From positions 161,258 through 225,257 of the forward strand of contig JASBRU010000008.1 of NCBI GenBank assembly GCA_030149285.1: DNA of 64,000 nucleotides, in the 5' to 3' direction. The DNA is from Flavobacteriales bacterium (lineage in GTDB: Bacteria; Bacteroidota; Bacteroidia; Flavobacteriales; JASBRU01). The notes under the pieces are model-generated. The model ran no database searches. It was not told the DNA's origin and worked only from the letters and a program-made list of their open reading frames with translations. The translations under genes were made by a program, and so were the position numbers. Of this stretch, positions 35,675-45,998 are shown piece after piece (position 1 is the stretch's first letter; the number at the start of each line of letters is the position of its first letter).

Positions 35675-37678
35675 TTAGTCTACGTTATCGTGTAAGAAAC
35701 TATTATTAGATCTTATCTCAGTATTGTTGTTGTCATCATCACTTAGTGTTAAACGAGATACACCAGACTCAGATGAATGAGGAGTGTTGCTTAAATCAAC
35801 TCCCATTCTTTTGTAGGCCGGTTCGTTTTCTACTTCATCAATGAAGGCAGTGTTTCTAAAACGGTAGTTAAAAGCCTGTAATCTGGCTTTACGCTCGCTG
35901 GCACGTTGTTGTTGTGCATCAGCAATACTGCTATCCATCGGCGAAACATCTTTCTTAGCCTCTATTGGTTGAGTTTTCTCTTCTACCTTTATTTCTTGCT
36001 TTTTCTCAACTTTAGGAAGTTCTTTTTTCTCTTCCTTTAACTCAATATTTAGCTCTTTTTCATCTGATGGAGTGCTATTCGCATTTTCAGACTTAGCGCT
36101 TTTTAACTGGCTTTCAAACTCCAAGTAATCGTCTAATTGAAAACGAGTAATCTCCTCTTTTTGTTCAGTAGCGTCAGGTGTTTTTTCAGCTTCAATTTCG
36201 GCAGTTGGCTCGCTCAATTCTTCAGTCTCTTCATCTGTGCTCGTTAGCTCAAAAGAAAAGCCGTCTTCCTCTTCATCAGTATTGTTTTCAATTGGGTTTA
36301 TCGGTGCAGAATCTTCTTCTGTTTCTTCTTCCTCATCTATCAATTCAAAACGAATAACCTCCTCTTTCTTTTCTTCAGCAACAGGCTCTTCAGCTATCTC
36401 TTCAGTACTATCTTCTTCAACTGCTTCATCAGTAGTTGGCTCAAAGTCAAAACCAAAAGAAGGTTGAGAACTTTCTTCTTCAATTACCTCTTCCGTTTCT
36501 TCTACCTGTGCTGTAGGAGCAGTTTCTTCCAATTCATTTATTGGACTGTCTAAGTCATGTATGGTTAAGTCTTCTTCTTCAATAGCGTCCTCTACCAACT
36601 CTTTTTCTTTGTCTAAAAGACTATGACTTACAGGCTGATCTTCCTCTAAAGTATGTACTACTTTTTTAGGCTCTTTAGGTATTACATGAACATGATCTTC
36701 TGTTTCAAAGCCGGTGGCAACTATAGTTACACTTACCTCATTGCTTAGCTTTTCATCTTCGCCAATACCCATAATAATGTTGGCGCTACCACCTGCTTCT
36801 TGCTGAATGAAATCGTTTATTTCGCCAATTTCATCAATGGTAATTTCTTCATTTCCGGAAACAATAAGTAGTAATACGTTTTTAGCTCCTTTAATATGAT
36901 TGTCATTTAATAAAGGAGAGTCTAGCGCGCTTGATATAGCATCTATAGCACGGTTCTCACCAGATGCTGTTGCAGAACCCATAATGGCTGTTCCGCTATC
37001 TGCTAATACGGTTTTTGCATCACGTAAATCGATGTTTTGAGTGTAGTGATGTGTTATTACTTCTGCAATACCGCGTGCTGCTGTAGCTAATACTTCATCT
37101 GCTTTGGCAAACCCTGTTTTAAAGCCAAGGTTACCATAAACTTCGCGTAGTTTGTTGTTGTTGATTACAATAAGAGAATCTACGTTGTTACGAAGCTCAT
37201 CAATACCTTTTTCGGCTTGCTTCATACGTGTGTTCCCCTCAAACATAAACGGAATGGTAACAATACCTACCGTTAATACGCCCGATTCTTTTGCTGCCTT
37301 AGCAATAATTGGCGCAGCACCTGTACCCGTACCACCACCCATACCGGCAGTAATAAAAACCATTTTGGTATTGGTTTCCAATAATTTTTTTAATTCTTCA
37401 ATGCTTTCAATAGCAGATTGAGCACCAATTTCTGGGTTTGCACCGGCGCCTAAACCTTCAGTAAGCGATACACCTAACTGAATTTTATTAGGGATTGGGC
37501 TGTTCTCTAATGCTTGTGAATCGGTATTACAAATCACAAAGTCTACACCACGTATTCCCATATGGAACATGTGATTAACTGCGTTGCTACCACCGCCACC
37601 TACACCAATCACTTTTATTACAGATGATTGGTTTTTTGGTAAGTCAAATGAAATTCCCATGTTATTTCCTTCACTCAT
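35675..37678 (-). CDS. ftsZ: Cell division protein FtsZ with long acidic linker
   Basis: A 667-residue tubulin-like GTPase. The GTPase core (about 15-330) has Gly-Gly-Gly-Gly-Ser-Asn-Ala-Val, the tubulin signature Gly-Gly-Gly-Thr-Gly-Thr-Gly at 114-120 and the Asp-x-Arg catalytic region. The C-terminal part is unusually long: a Glu-rich, Pro-poor linker (about 340-600), then a conserved Ala-Tyr-Lys-Arg-Met-Gly-Val-Asp-Leu segment near 622-630 and a 37-residue tail. E. coli FtsZ is 383 residues. FtsZ forms the division ring. Confidence 0.96.
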   Translation of the reverse strand: MSEGNNMGISFDLPKNQSSVIKVIGVGGGGSNAVNHMFHMGIRGVDFVICNTDSQALENSPIPNKIQLGVSLTEGLGAGANPEIGAQSAIESIEELKKLLETNTKMVFITAGMGGGTGTGAAPIIAKAAKESGVLTVGIVTIPFMFEGNTRMKQAEKGIDELRNNVDSLIVINNNKLREVYGNLGFKTGFAKADEVLATAARGIAEVITHHYTQNIDLRDAKTVLADSGTAIMGSATASGENRAIDAISSALDSPLLNDNHIKGAKNVLLLIVSGNEEITIDEIGEINDFIQQEAGGSANIIMGIGEDEKLSNEVSVTIVATGFETEDHVHVIPKEPKKVVHTLEEDQPVSHSLLDKEKELVEDAIEEEDLTIHDLDSPINELEETAPTAQVEETEEVIEEESSQPSFGFDFEPTTDEAVEEDSTEEIAEEPVAEEKKEEVIRFELIDEEEETEEDSAPINPIENNTDEEEDGFSFELTSTDEETEELSEPTAEIEAEKTPDATEQKEEITRFQLDDYLEFESQLKSAKSENANSTPSDEKELNIELKEEKKELPKVEKKQEIKVEEKTQPIEAKKDVSPMDSSIADAQQQRASERKARLQAFNYRFRNTAFIDEVENEPAYKRMGVDLSNTPHSSESGVSRLTLSDDDNNNTEIRSNNSFLHDNVD

Positions 37679-37708
37679 AAGGTATCTATTTGGGTTTACT
37701 ATTTTATA

Positions 37709-39067
37709 TTATTCGTCGCTATCTAAAAAGTTCCTAAATTTCTCTGCCCAGCTTTCAAAAACACTTTTCGTTTTAGGTTTCTCTTTTTTGCTTTTTACTT
37801 CTGTATCAGAGTCTTCGGTTTCCTCTGCTGTATTTTCAATTTCTGCTTGTTGCTCCTCTTCGGTAGGGATGTCGCTCATTTGTACAGTAGCTTCTCCCGA
37901 CTTTACATTTACTTCTAAGCCTTTCATTACCAAACCAATTGCAGTAGCATATAAGGGGCTGCTAAACTCCTCATCAGCACCGCTTGCCATGTGTTCGTTT
38001 GGTAAGCCAATACGGGTATCCATACCGGTTACATATTCTGTCAATTGCTTAATATGTTTTAGTTGTGCACCACCACCGGTAAGTACTATACCTGCAATTA
38101 GTTTTTTCTTTTGTTCATCATGCCCATAGTTTTTAATCTCTAAGTGTACTTGCTCTAAAATTTCTACCACACGCGCATGGATAATTTTAGATAAGTTTTT
38201 CAGTGATATTTCTTTTGGTTCACGACCTCTTAAGCCTGGTATAGAAACAATTTCATTGTCTTTGTTTTCTCCGGGCCAAGCTGAGCCAAATTTTATTTTC
38301 AATAACTCTGCTTGCTTCTCTATAATAGAGCAACCTTCTTTAATGTCTTCTGTAATTACATTACCCCCAAATGGGATAACAGCAGTATGGCGAATAATAC
38401 CATCTTTAAAAATGGCAACATCAGTAGTACCACCACCAATATCTACCAATACTACACCTGCTTCTTTTTCTTCTTCACTTAATACTGCTTCAGCAGAAGC
38501 CAGTGGCTCTAGTGTAATTGCTGATACTTCTAGTCCGGCACTTTTTACACATCTGCCAATATTTTTGATAGAGGATACTTGCCCTACTACAATGTGGAAG
38601 TTAGCCTCTAATCTACCCCCGTACATACCTTTTGGCTCTCTTATCTCTGCCTGCCCATCAACCTTATATTCTTGAGGTAATACGTGTATAATTTCTTCTC
38701 CTGGAAGCATTACCAGTTTGTGTACGTTGTCAATCAACATACTTATATCATTCTCATCTATTACATCATCCGGGTTTTGACGAGTGATGTAATCGCTATG
38801 CTGTAAACTGCGTATATGCTGACCTGCTATACCAACCACAACATCCGAAATATTCATTCCGGATACATTTTGTGCTTCATCAATAGCTTGCTTTATAGAC
38901 TCTATAGTTTGTGTGATATTAGACACTACACCACGGTGTACACCCAAAGACTTTGCTTTACCCATACCCACAACCTCTACTTTGCCGTACTCATTTTTAC
39001 GGCCAATCATGGCTACAATTTTGGTGGTTCCTATGTCTAACCCTACTGCTATTTCCTTAGAGTCCAT
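37709..39067 (-). CDS. ftsA: Cell division protein FtsA
   Basis: A 452-residue actin-like ATPase: Gly-Leu-Asp-Ile-Gly-Thr-Thr-Lys at 9-16, Val-Asp-Ile-Gly-Gly-Gly-Thr-Thr-Asp near 208, Leu-Thr-Gly-Gly-Gly-Ala near 330. After an acidic linker the C-terminus ends in an amphipathic helix (Phe-Glu-Ser-Trp-Ala-Glu-Lys-Phe-Arg-Asn-Phe-Leu) that should tether the Z ring to the membrane. It lies 30 bp upstream of ftsZ. Confidence 0.95.
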   Translation of the reverse strand: MDSKEIAVGLDIGTTKIVAMIGRKNEYGKVEVVGMGKAKSLGVHRGVVSNITQTIESIKQAIDEAQNVSGMNISDVVVGIAGQHIRSLQHSDYITRQNPDDVIDENDISMLIDNVHKLVMLPGEEIIHVLPQEYKVDGQAEIREPKGMYGGRLEANFHIVVGQVSSIKNIGRCVKSAGLEVSAITLEPLASAEAVLSEEEKEAGVVLVDIGGGTTDVAIFKDGIIRHTAVIPFGGNVITEDIKEGCSIIEKQAELLKIKFGSAWPGENKDNEIVSIPGLRGREPKEISLKNLSKIIHARVVEILEQVHLEIKNYGHDEQKKKLIAGIVLTGGGAQLKHIKQLTEYVTGMDTRIGLPNEHMASGADEEFSSPLYATAIGLVMKGLEVNVKSGEATVQMSDIPTEEEQQAEIENTAEETEDSDTEVKSKKEKPKTKSVFESWAEKFRNFLDSDE

Positions 39068-39071
39068 TTTG

Positions 39072-39794
39072 CTATCGTTTTGTACAAACCACTTGGTTTG
39101 TAAATTTCAGGTTCAGTATTTTGTAATCTTCAATCTTATTATTGTCAAATGCCCAGCTGTAAAACAGCTTTAAATTCATGAGTTTCTTTTCTAACTCGTT
39201 GGTCTTACCCAACAAAATCACATGATTTCCCTTTCTGGGCAGCATTTTATATCCCTCTTTGGTGCAAATAATCTCTACAATTTGCTTTTCCAATACTGTA
39301 TCACTGCGAATACTTTGCACTAAATGGAAAATTTCTTGCAAATTTTCATCATTTACACTCCCTCTTACGGGTAGCACTCTTGCAGAGTAGTTAGGTGATA
39401 AGTCCATTTTATCTCCCTTACTATCAATGTAGTAGCTTTGATTATTTGAAAATACTCTAGCTACCGGATTGCGCTGCGATACATTTATATGCACCTCTCC
39501 ATTAATAGTTGAATATACTTCAGCTTTAGCCACAGCCGAATGAAGCTCAATGTTTTCTTCTAACAACGTAGTGTTAATTTCTCCTAGGTTTTTAGCGGTT
39601 ATGGTGTCGCCATCATTCAGTAATAGGTTGTTGATATCGGCTTCGTTTATAAAGAAGTTACCATCAGAATGGTCTATGCTGATAATCAAATCTTTACAAG
39701 TGGTTTGTTTGCGTGCCTTGCCTGCAAAACCAAGTAGAGTAAGGGTTCCGGCTATTAAAACAAAACTATATGTAAGGCGCAATAGCTTTTTCAT
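39072..39794 (-). CDS. ftsQ: Cell division protein FtsQ/DivIB
   Basis: A 240-residue bitopic protein with an N-terminal transmembrane helix (about 6-24) and a periplasmic POTRA-like domain (Phe-Phe-Ile-Asn-Glu-Ala-Asp-Ile, then Ile-Glu-Leu-His-Ser-Ala-Val-Ala-Lys-Ala-Glu-Val). Sequence similarity in this family is low; the position between murC and ftsA supports the name. It recruits FtsL and later proteins to the divisome. Confidence 0.85.
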   Translation of the reverse strand: MKKLLRLTYSFVLIAGTLTLLGFAGKARKQTTCKDLIISIDHSDGNFFINEADINNLLLNDGDTITAKNLGEINTTLLEENIELHSAVAKAEVYSTINGEVHINVSQRNPVARVFSNNQSYYIDSKGDKMDLSPNYSARVLPVRGSVNDENLQEIFHLVQSIRSDTVLEKQIVEIICTKEGYKMLPRKGNHVILLGKTNELEKKLMNLKLFYSWAFDNNKIEDYKILNLKFTNQVVCTKR

Positions 39795-41155
39795 TACTTA
39801 GATACTTTCTCTAATTCTCTTTTTATAGGTACTATCAATTTATCAATATCTCCGGCACCAAGTGTTACTAACACTTCTGGTGTATGTTCTTTAAAATAAA
39901 GGGGTAAATCTTCTTTTTTTAGGAGTTTTTTATGCTTTAAATTTATTTTTTCAAATAGCCATTCTGCTGTAATTCCCTCAATTGGCTCTTCACGAGCAGG
40001 GTAGATGTCTACCAAAATCAACTCGTCTAACAGCTCTAAACTACGTGCAAATTCATCTCCAAAATCTCTAGTTCTGCTAAAAAGGTGTGGCTGAAAAACA
40101 CCTGTTACTTTTTTGTTTGGATACAACTCTTGCACTGCAGAAATAGCTGCTTTTAACTCTTCCGGATGATGTGCGTAGTCATCTATATATACCAAGTTGT
40201 CTTTGCGTATATGGTATTCAAACCTTCTTTTTACACCTTTGTATGTCGCCAATGCCTTTACAATGTTGTCTAAGTCAAGTCCTTTTTCTGTAGCCATTGC
40301 TAATGCTGCCATTGCATTTTCTACATTATGTCTTCCGGGTAAGCCCAGTACTACATCTTTATGAGAATCTCTTGGGGTTTTTACATCAAAAACAAACTGA
40401 CCATTTTCTACTCTTATGTTTGATGCTGTATAGTCTGCATCTTCGGTAATAGAATATGTATAACCTCTGTCAAATTCTAATCCTTTTTTTACAATTAAAG
40501 AGCCATATGGTTTCAGTTTGCCTGTAAAATCTTTAAAAGATTTTAGTAGACTTTCTTTGTCACCATATATATCTAAGTGGTCAGCATCGGTAGAAGTAAT
40601 AGCTGCAATATCTGGTGATAGCGTTAAGAAAGAACGATCAAATTCATCTGCTTCTACTACGGTAGTATTACTACTACCAATAATAAAATTACTGTTGTAG
40701 TTAAGTGCTATGCCTCCCATAAAAGCATTAATATCTTCTCCGCTTTCCTTAAGTATATGTGCTAACATGGTAGAGGTGGTAGTTTTGCCATGTGTTCCGG
40801 CAACTGCCATACAAAAGCTATGTTCGGTAATAAGACCTAATACTTCGGCGCGTTTTTTTACCGTAAAACCATTTTTGATATAAAAATCCAGTTCAGAGTG
40901 TTCTAATGGTACTGCTGGTGTATAAACAATTAGGGTACTTGCTTTATCTTTCTTAAAAATGTTAGAAATCAAATCAATATCATCTTCAAAATGGATGTCA
41001 ATATCTTCATTCAATAACTTATCAGTAAGTGGAGTAGGGGTTTTATCGTACCCGCAGACTAGTTTACCTTGCGCTTTAAAGTAACATGCAATGGCGCTCA
41101 TACCGATTCCCCCGATACCGATTAGATAAACCTTTTTGATTTTGCTTAAATCCAT
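39794..41155 (-). CDS. murC: UDP-N-acetylmuramate--L-alanine ligase MurC
   Basis: A 453-residue Mur ligase: Gly-Ile-Gly-Gly-Ile-Gly-Met-Ser at 13-20 (UDP-substrate domain), ATP loop Gly-Thr-His-Gly-Lys-Thr-Thr-Thr at 120-127, Glu-Ala-Asp-Glu-Phe-Asp near 169, and Tyr-Ala-His-His-Pro near 300. The Gly-Thr-His-Gly-Lys form is the MurC/Mpl type. It adds L-Ala to UDP-MurNAc. One-base overlap with ftsQ. Confidence 0.96.
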   Translation of the reverse strand: MDLSKIKKVYLIGIGGIGMSAIACYFKAQGKLVCGYDKTPTPLTDKLLNEDIDIHFEDDIDLISNIFKKDKASTLIVYTPAVPLEHSELDFYIKNGFTVKKRAEVLGLITEHSFCMAVAGTHGKTTTSTMLAHILKESGEDINAFMGGIALNYNSNFIIGSSNTTVVEADEFDRSFLTLSPDIAAITSTDADHLDIYGDKESLLKSFKDFTGKLKPYGSLIVKKGLEFDRGYTYSITEDADYTASNIRVENGQFVFDVKTPRDSHKDVVLGLPGRHNVENAMAALAMATEKGLDLDNIVKALATYKGVKRRFEYHIRKDNLVYIDDYAHHPEELKAAISAVQELYPNKKVTGVFQPHLFSRTRDFGDEFARSLELLDELILVDIYPAREEPIEGITAEWLFEKINLKHKKLLKKEDLPLYFKEHTPEVLVTLGAGDIDKLIVPIKRELEKVSK

Positions 41156-42265
41156 TTAGCTGATTAGTTTTTTAATTTCTTTTACTATTGTTTCTGTAGC
41201 CTTTGGCAAAGCCATACGGCTTATGTTTTTAGAAAGCTTTTCGCTTTGCTCTTCATCTTTCAGTAGTAACTCTAAATGCTCAAATAAGTATACTTTCATC
41301 TCTTTTTCATTAACGAGAAAAGCTGCTTTTTTGTCTGCCAAAGCCCTAGCATTTTTTGTCTGATGGTCCTCTGCTACATTAGGAGATGGAATAAGGATAA
41401 CGGGTTTACCAACAATGCATAACTCAGATATTGTACCTGCACCTGCTCTAGATAAAATAATATCAGCAGCAGCATATGCCAAATCCATACGAGAGATGAA
41501 TTCTTGCACTTTAATATCATCACAACCCAGTTCATCAGCAATTCTTTTGCTTTCTTGATAATATAGTTTACCGGTTTGCCAAATCAGCTGAACATTATGT
41601 TCTTTAAACCAATTGAGGTTTTCTTGTAAAAATAAATTGATGGCTTTAGCACCTAAACTACCGCCAAGTACTAAAACAGTTTTTTTATCAGTACTTACAT
41701 GAAAGTACTTTAATGCTTCGTCCTTTTTATCAGTAATGTCTAATATGTCTTGTCTTACAGGGTTGCCGGATTTAATAATTTTATTGGCAGGGAAAAAGCG
41801 TTCTAAATTATCATAGGCTACAAATATTTTATGAGCCTTGCCTGCCAGCATTTTATTGGTAATACCGGGGTATGAGTTCTGCTCCTGTAAAATGGTAGGG
41901 ATTCCTAGTTTAGAAGCTACCCATAGAGTAGGTCCGCTAGCAAAACCACCTGTACCTATTACAGCACTTGGCTTAAATTTTTTAATGATGAAGTAGGCTT
42001 TTGTAATACTACTCATCAGCTTAAACGGGAACATTAAGTTTTTAAAAGTCAACTTGCGTTGAATACCGCTTATCCATAAACCCTTAATTGGGTACCCTGC
42101 TTTGGGCACCTTTTCCATTTCCATTCTATCACTGGCACCTACAAACAAAAAGTCAGCGTTGGGGTAATTTTCTTTTAATGTATTGGCAATTGATACAGCC
42201 GGGTAGATATGGCCGCCAGTGCCTCCTCCGCTTAATAAAAACTTATGCTGTAACTGCTTCGCCAT
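41156..42265 (-). CDS. murG: Undecaprenyl-diphospho-MurNAc-pentapeptide GlcNAc transferase MurG
   Basis: A 369-residue GT28 glycosyltransferase: [11 protein letters not shown] at 13-23, Gly-Gly-Ser-Leu-Gly-Ala in the middle, [10 protein letters not shown] near 265. It turns lipid I into lipid II at the inner membrane. Its start overlaps the end of ftsW by 23 bp. Confidence 0.96.
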   Translation of the reverse strand: MAKQLQHKFLLSGGGTGGHIYPAVSIANTLKENYPNADFLFVGASDRMEMEKVPKAGYPIKGLWISGIQRKLTFKNLMFPFKLMSSITKAYFIIKKFKPSAVIGTGGFASGPTLWVASKLGIPTILQEQNSYPGITNKMLAGKAHKIFVAYDNLERFFPANKIIKSGNPVRQDILDITDKKDEALKYFHVSTDKKTVLVLGGSLGAKAINLFLQENLNWFKEHNVQLIWQTGKLYYQESKRIADELGCDDIKVQEFISRMDLAYAAADIILSRAGAGTISELCIVGKPVILIPSPNVAEDHQTKNARALADKKAAFLVNEKEMKVYLFEHLELLLKDEEQSEKLSKNISRMALPKATETIVKEIKKLIS

Positions 42266-43418
42266 GGATGGGTTCTTTTATGGTTTCCGGATTATCTATT
42301 GATTTACTTACGCTTAATACTATTCCTATTCCTATGCAGGTCATCCATATAGATGAGCCCCCTGCGCTAATTAAGGGTAATGTTTGTCCCGTTACCGGGA
42401 ACAGATGTACTGCTACCCCCATATTTATAAATGCTTGAAAGATGATACTAAAACCTACTGCTACGACTAGTAAGGAGCCAAATGTGCCCCGTGTTTTAGT
42501 AGCTATAGATAAGATGCGCATCATGAGTAATAGGTAAAAAAAGATGATGGATAAACCGCCTATCAACCCCCATTCTTCTATAATTACTGCATAAATAAAA
42601 TCTGATGATGATTGTGGTAAAAAGTTCTTTTGCGTACTCTTGCCGGGCCCCTTACCCCATAAGCCGCCTTGCGCTATGGCAATTTGGGCTTTTTCTACTT
42701 GGTAATTTTCTTGTGGGTCTCCGCTACTAAAATTTTCTATTCGGCTTTTCCAGGTTTCTACACGGTTGCTAATATTTGGGAAAGCCATTACTAGTAATAT
42801 AAATAAAGCCAAACCTCCTATGCCGGAAGCTACTATAATACCCAAATGTTTTAGCTTATAACCGCCCACAAACATGAGTACTAAACACATAAAAAATAAA
42901 ATAGCTGCCGTAGAAAAGTTGGCAGGTAGTATCAAACCACAAATTAGTGCTATGGGACCTAATAAAGGCAATATAGACTGCTTGAATGATATGTTCTTAT
43001 CATGTGTTTTGGCTAGGTAACGAGCCACATAAATTAATAATACTACACTTGCAAAAGATGAGGTTTGGAAGGTCATACCCACTAAAGGGATGCGTATCCA
43101 ACGAGCCGCATTGGCGTTTCCAATGGTAGTACCCTGTGTAAGGGTGTAAATTAACAGCACAACTGCCACCGGAACGAGCAATACAGAAAGCCCATTGTAA
43201 TATTTGTAGTTGATTTTATGTGCAACATACATCAATCCAAAACCCAAAAACAAGTGCAAAGCATGCTTTAACAAGTAGCTTAGTGTATTGCCATCGCTAT
43301 ACAAATAAGCTAAGTTGCTACTGGCACTATATACCGGCATAAAAGAGAATAAGGCCAATATAAAAGCTATTGCCCAAATTACTTTATCACCTTTTATGTT
43401 TGCCAGTATGCTAGACAT
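42243..43418 (-). CDS. ftsW: SEDS glycosyltransferase FtsW
   Basis: A 391-residue SEDS-family membrane protein with about ten transmembrane helices. Diagnostic segments: Ala-Arg-Trp-Ile near 105, [21 protein letters not shown] and, near the end, Pro-Leu-Ile-Ser-Ala-Gly-Gly-Ser. It polymerises lipid II into septal glycan together with the class B PBP encoded upstream. Confidence 0.95.
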   Translation of the reverse strand: MSSILANIKGDKVIWAIAFILALFSFMPVYSASSNLAYLYSDGNTLSYLLKHALHLFLGFGLMYVAHKINYKYYNGLSVLLVPVAVVLLIYTLTQGTTIGNANAARWIRIPLVGMTFQTSSFASVVLLIYVARYLAKTHDKNISFKQSILPLLGPIALICGLILPANFSTAAILFFMCLVLMFVGGYKLKHLGIIVASGIGGLALFILLVMAFPNISNRVETWKSRIENFSSGDPQENYQVEKAQIAIAQGGLWGKGPGKSTQKNFLPQSSSDFIYAVIIEEWGLIGGLSIIFFYLLLMMRILSIATKTRGTFGSLLVVAVGFSIIFQAFINMGVAVHLFPVTGQTLPLISAGGSSIWMTCIGIGIVLSVSKSIDNPETIKEPIHGEAVTA

Positions 43419-43419
43419 A

Positions 43420-44760
43420 TTACAGCTCTCTTACAGCTTGTTTAAATTGACGACCACGGTCTTCATAGTTCTCAAACAAATCAAAACTTGCACAAGCAGG
43501 AGATAGTAATACTGTATCGCCACGCTTACCTAATGAGTATGCTTTTTTAACTGCTTCGCTCATAGATGCAGCATCTGCAATTATATCTACTTGCCCATCA
43601 AATGCTTCATGTAGTTTTTTGTTGTCTACACCAAGGCATATAATTGCTTTTACTTTGTTGCGTACCAAAGGCAATAATTGGTTGTAATCATTTCCTTTGT
43701 CTACACCACCCACAATCCATACGGTTGGTGTGCTCATGCTATCTAATGCATACCAAGTAGAGTTTACGTTGGTTGCCTTAGAGTCGTTGATGTACTCTAT
43801 TCCCGAAATTTTTAAAACAGGCTCTAAACGGTGTTCTACGTTTTGGAAGTCTGATAAACTTTCGCGAATGATATCATCGCTAATACCAAATAATTTGGCT
43901 CCAATAGCGCTTGCCATTGAATTGTAAATGTTGTGTTTGCCTTGTAAGGCTAGTTCGTGAATGGACATAGTAAGTGTGCTGTTTATATTTATATTAATTG
44001 TATCGTTATCTAAGTATGCTCCGTTTTCTACTTTTTGCTTTATAGAAAAAGGAATGTTGTTTGCTTTTACCGGGTGTTCTTTTAGCCAATTTGTTGTCTC
44101 TTCATCATCAGCACAAAAAATAAAATGCTCCTCTTTTGTTTGGTTTTGTGCTATTCTGAATTTTGAAGCCACATAGTTTTTCATTTTATACTCATACCTG
44201 TCTAAATGGTCAGGGGTAATGTTAAGTAGTACAGATACTGTGGGCTTAAACTCATAGGTTCCGTCTAGCTGAAAACTACTCAGCTCAAGCACAAAAACAT
44301 CAAAATGGTTTTCTGCTACTTGTAAGGCAAAGCTTTTACCAACATTTCCTGCTAGTCCTACATTTAATCCTGCTTTTTGCAGAATATGGTAAGTAAGTAG
44401 GGTGCTGGTGGTTTTTCCGTTGCTACCTGTTATGGCAATTGTTTTTGCATTGGTATACCTGCTTGCAAACTCTATTTCAGAGATAATGCCAATGCCCTTT
44501 TCTTTGCATTTTTTAATAATCTCAGCCTTGTCGGGTATACCCGGGCTTTTAATTATTTCGGTTGCACTAAATAGCTTTTCCTCAGTATGAGTCCCTTCTT
44601 CAAAAGCAATCTCATATTTTAAAAGAACGTCTTTGTATTTTTGCGGAATGGCGCCTGCATCAGACAGCCAAACCTCAAATCCTTGTTTTTTTGCCAACAC
44701 AGCAGAACCCGTTCCGCTTTCTCCACCACCTAGTACTACTATTTTGTCTCCAATCGTCAT
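43420..44760 (-). CDS. murD: UDP-MurNAc-L-alanine--D-glutamate ligase MurD
   Basis: A 446-residue Mur ligase from the ATG at 44760, one base into the mraY stop (TAATG). A start 19 codons further upstream lies within mraY and is rejected. Val-Val-Leu-Gly-Gly-Gly-Glu-Ser-Gly near 8-16, ATP loop Gly-Ser-Asn-Gly-Lys-Thr-Thr at 112-118, Asn-Asp-Ser-Lys-Ala-Thr-Asn and Ser-Pro-Ala-Cys-Ala-Ser-Phe-Asp at the end. It adds D-Glu. Confidence 0.95.
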   Translation of the reverse strand: MTIGDKIVVLGGGESGTGSAVLAKKQGFEVWLSDAGAIPQKYKDVLLKYEIAFEEGTHTEEKLFSATEIIKSPGIPDKAEIIKKCKEKGIGIISEIEFASRYTNAKTIAITGSNGKTTSTLLTYHILQKAGLNVGLAGNVGKSFALQVAENHFDVFVLELSSFQLDGTYEFKPTVSVLLNITPDHLDRYEYKMKNYVASKFRIAQNQTKEEHFIFCADDEETTNWLKEHPVKANNIPFSIKQKVENGAYLDNDTINININSTLTMSIHELALQGKHNIYNSMASAIGAKLFGISDDIIRESLSDFQNVEHRLEPVLKISGIEYINDSKATNVNSTWYALDSMSTPTVWIVGGVDKGNDYNQLLPLVRNKVKAIICLGVDNKKLHEAFDGQVDIIADAASMSEAVKKAYSLGKRGDTVLLSPACASFDLFENYEDRGRQFKQAVREL

Positions 44761-45998
44761 TATCTCAACTTGAGGGTTACGATAGTAAGTACAGCCAGCA
44801 TTATTCCTACAATCCAAAATCGGCTTACAATTTTACTTTCGTGGAAACCTAATTTTTGATAGTGATGGTGTAATGGTGACATTTTGAATATTCTACGGCC
44901 TTCGCCAAATTTCTTTTTGGTGTACTTGAAATAGCTTACCTGCATGATTACCGATAGGTTCTCTACCAAGAAAATTCCGCATAGGATAGGGATCAGTAAT
45001 TCTTTACGAATTGCAATAGCAAACACAGCTATAATACCTCCAATGGCTAAACTACCCGTGTCTCCCATAAATACTTGTGCGGGATAAGCATTGTACCATA
45101 AGAAACCGATACAAGCACCTACAAAGGCTGCAATAAATATTACCATCTCGCCTGAGTTGGGGATGTACATAATGTTGAGGTAGTCGGCAAAAATAATGTT
45201 ACCAGATACCCATGCTAAAATTCCGAGGGTGGCTCCTATAATTGCAGATGAACCTGTGGCTAAACCATCAATTCCATCGGTTAAGTTTGCACCGTTTGAT
45301 ACTGCGGTGATGATGAAAATGACAATAGGGATGAATATAATCCATGCCCACTTTTTATAATCTTCGCCCATCCAAGCCAATAGCTTAGAGTAGTCTAGCT
45401 CATTGTTTTTTAAGAATGGGATGGTTGTTTTTGTGCTTTTCTCTGCATCATTATATACAGGTAATTGTTGTACAGCAGCAACTTGTTCAGTTTGTTCAAC
45501 CTCAATGGGTGTTGCCTTTTGTTTAATGGTTACATCAGGGTGGAAGTACAGTAGAGAGCCTACTATAATACCCAAACCTATTTGCCCTATTACCTTAAAA
45601 ATACCGCGTAAGCCTTTCTTGTCTTTTTTAAATACTTTGATGTAATCATCTAAAAAGCCTATTAAACCCATCCATACTGTGGTAATTAATAATATGATGA
45701 TGTAGATGTTGTTTAGCTTAGCAAACAACAATGTGGGAATAAGTATAGCTGCAAGAATGATAAGCCCCCCCATTGTTGGTGTGCCTGCTTTTTCTTGCTG
45801 ACCTTCTAAACCTAGGTCGCGAATAGTTTCGCCAACTTGTTTCTTTTGTATAAAGCGGATGATACTCTTACCAAACAATAAGGATATAATTAGAGAAGTA
45901 ATGATAGCCATTGCTGCCCTAAACGAGATAAATTGAAATAACCCTGCGCCAGGTAAATCGTATTGTTTTTCCAGAAAATCGAATAAATAGTATAACAT
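44760..45998 (-). CDS. mraY: Phospho-N-acetylmuramoyl-pentapeptide transferase MraY
   Basis: A 412-residue polytopic transferase: Lys-Ala-Gly-Thr-Pro-Thr-Met-Gly-Gly near 71-79, Gly-Phe-Leu-Asp-Asp-Tyr with the Asp pair near 116, [10 protein letters not shown] near 237, His-His-His-Tyr near 374. Compared with the 360-residue E. coli enzyme it has an extra loop of about 50 residues (roughly 155-205), as is usual in Bacteroidota. It makes lipid I. Confidence 0.96.
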   Translation of the reverse strand: MLYYLFDFLEKQYDLPGAGLFQFISFRAAMAIITSLIISLLFGKSIIRFIQKKQVGETIRDLGLEGQQEKAGTPTMGGLIILAAILIPTLLFAKLNNIYIIILLITTVWMGLIGFLDDYIKVFKKDKKGLRGIFKVIGQIGLGIIVGSLLYFHPDVTIKQKATPIEVEQTEQVAAVQQLPVYNDAEKSTKTTIPFLKNNELDYSKLLAWMGEDYKKWAWIIFIPIVIFIITAVSNGANLTDGIDGLATGSSAIIGATLGILAWVSGNIIFADYLNIMYIPNSGEMVIFIAAFVGACIGFLWYNAYPAQVFMGDTGSLAIGGIIAVFAIAIRKELLIPILCGIFLVENLSVIMQVSYFKYTKKKFGEGRRIFKMSPLHHHYQKLGFHESKIVSRFWIVGIMLAVLTIVTLKLR

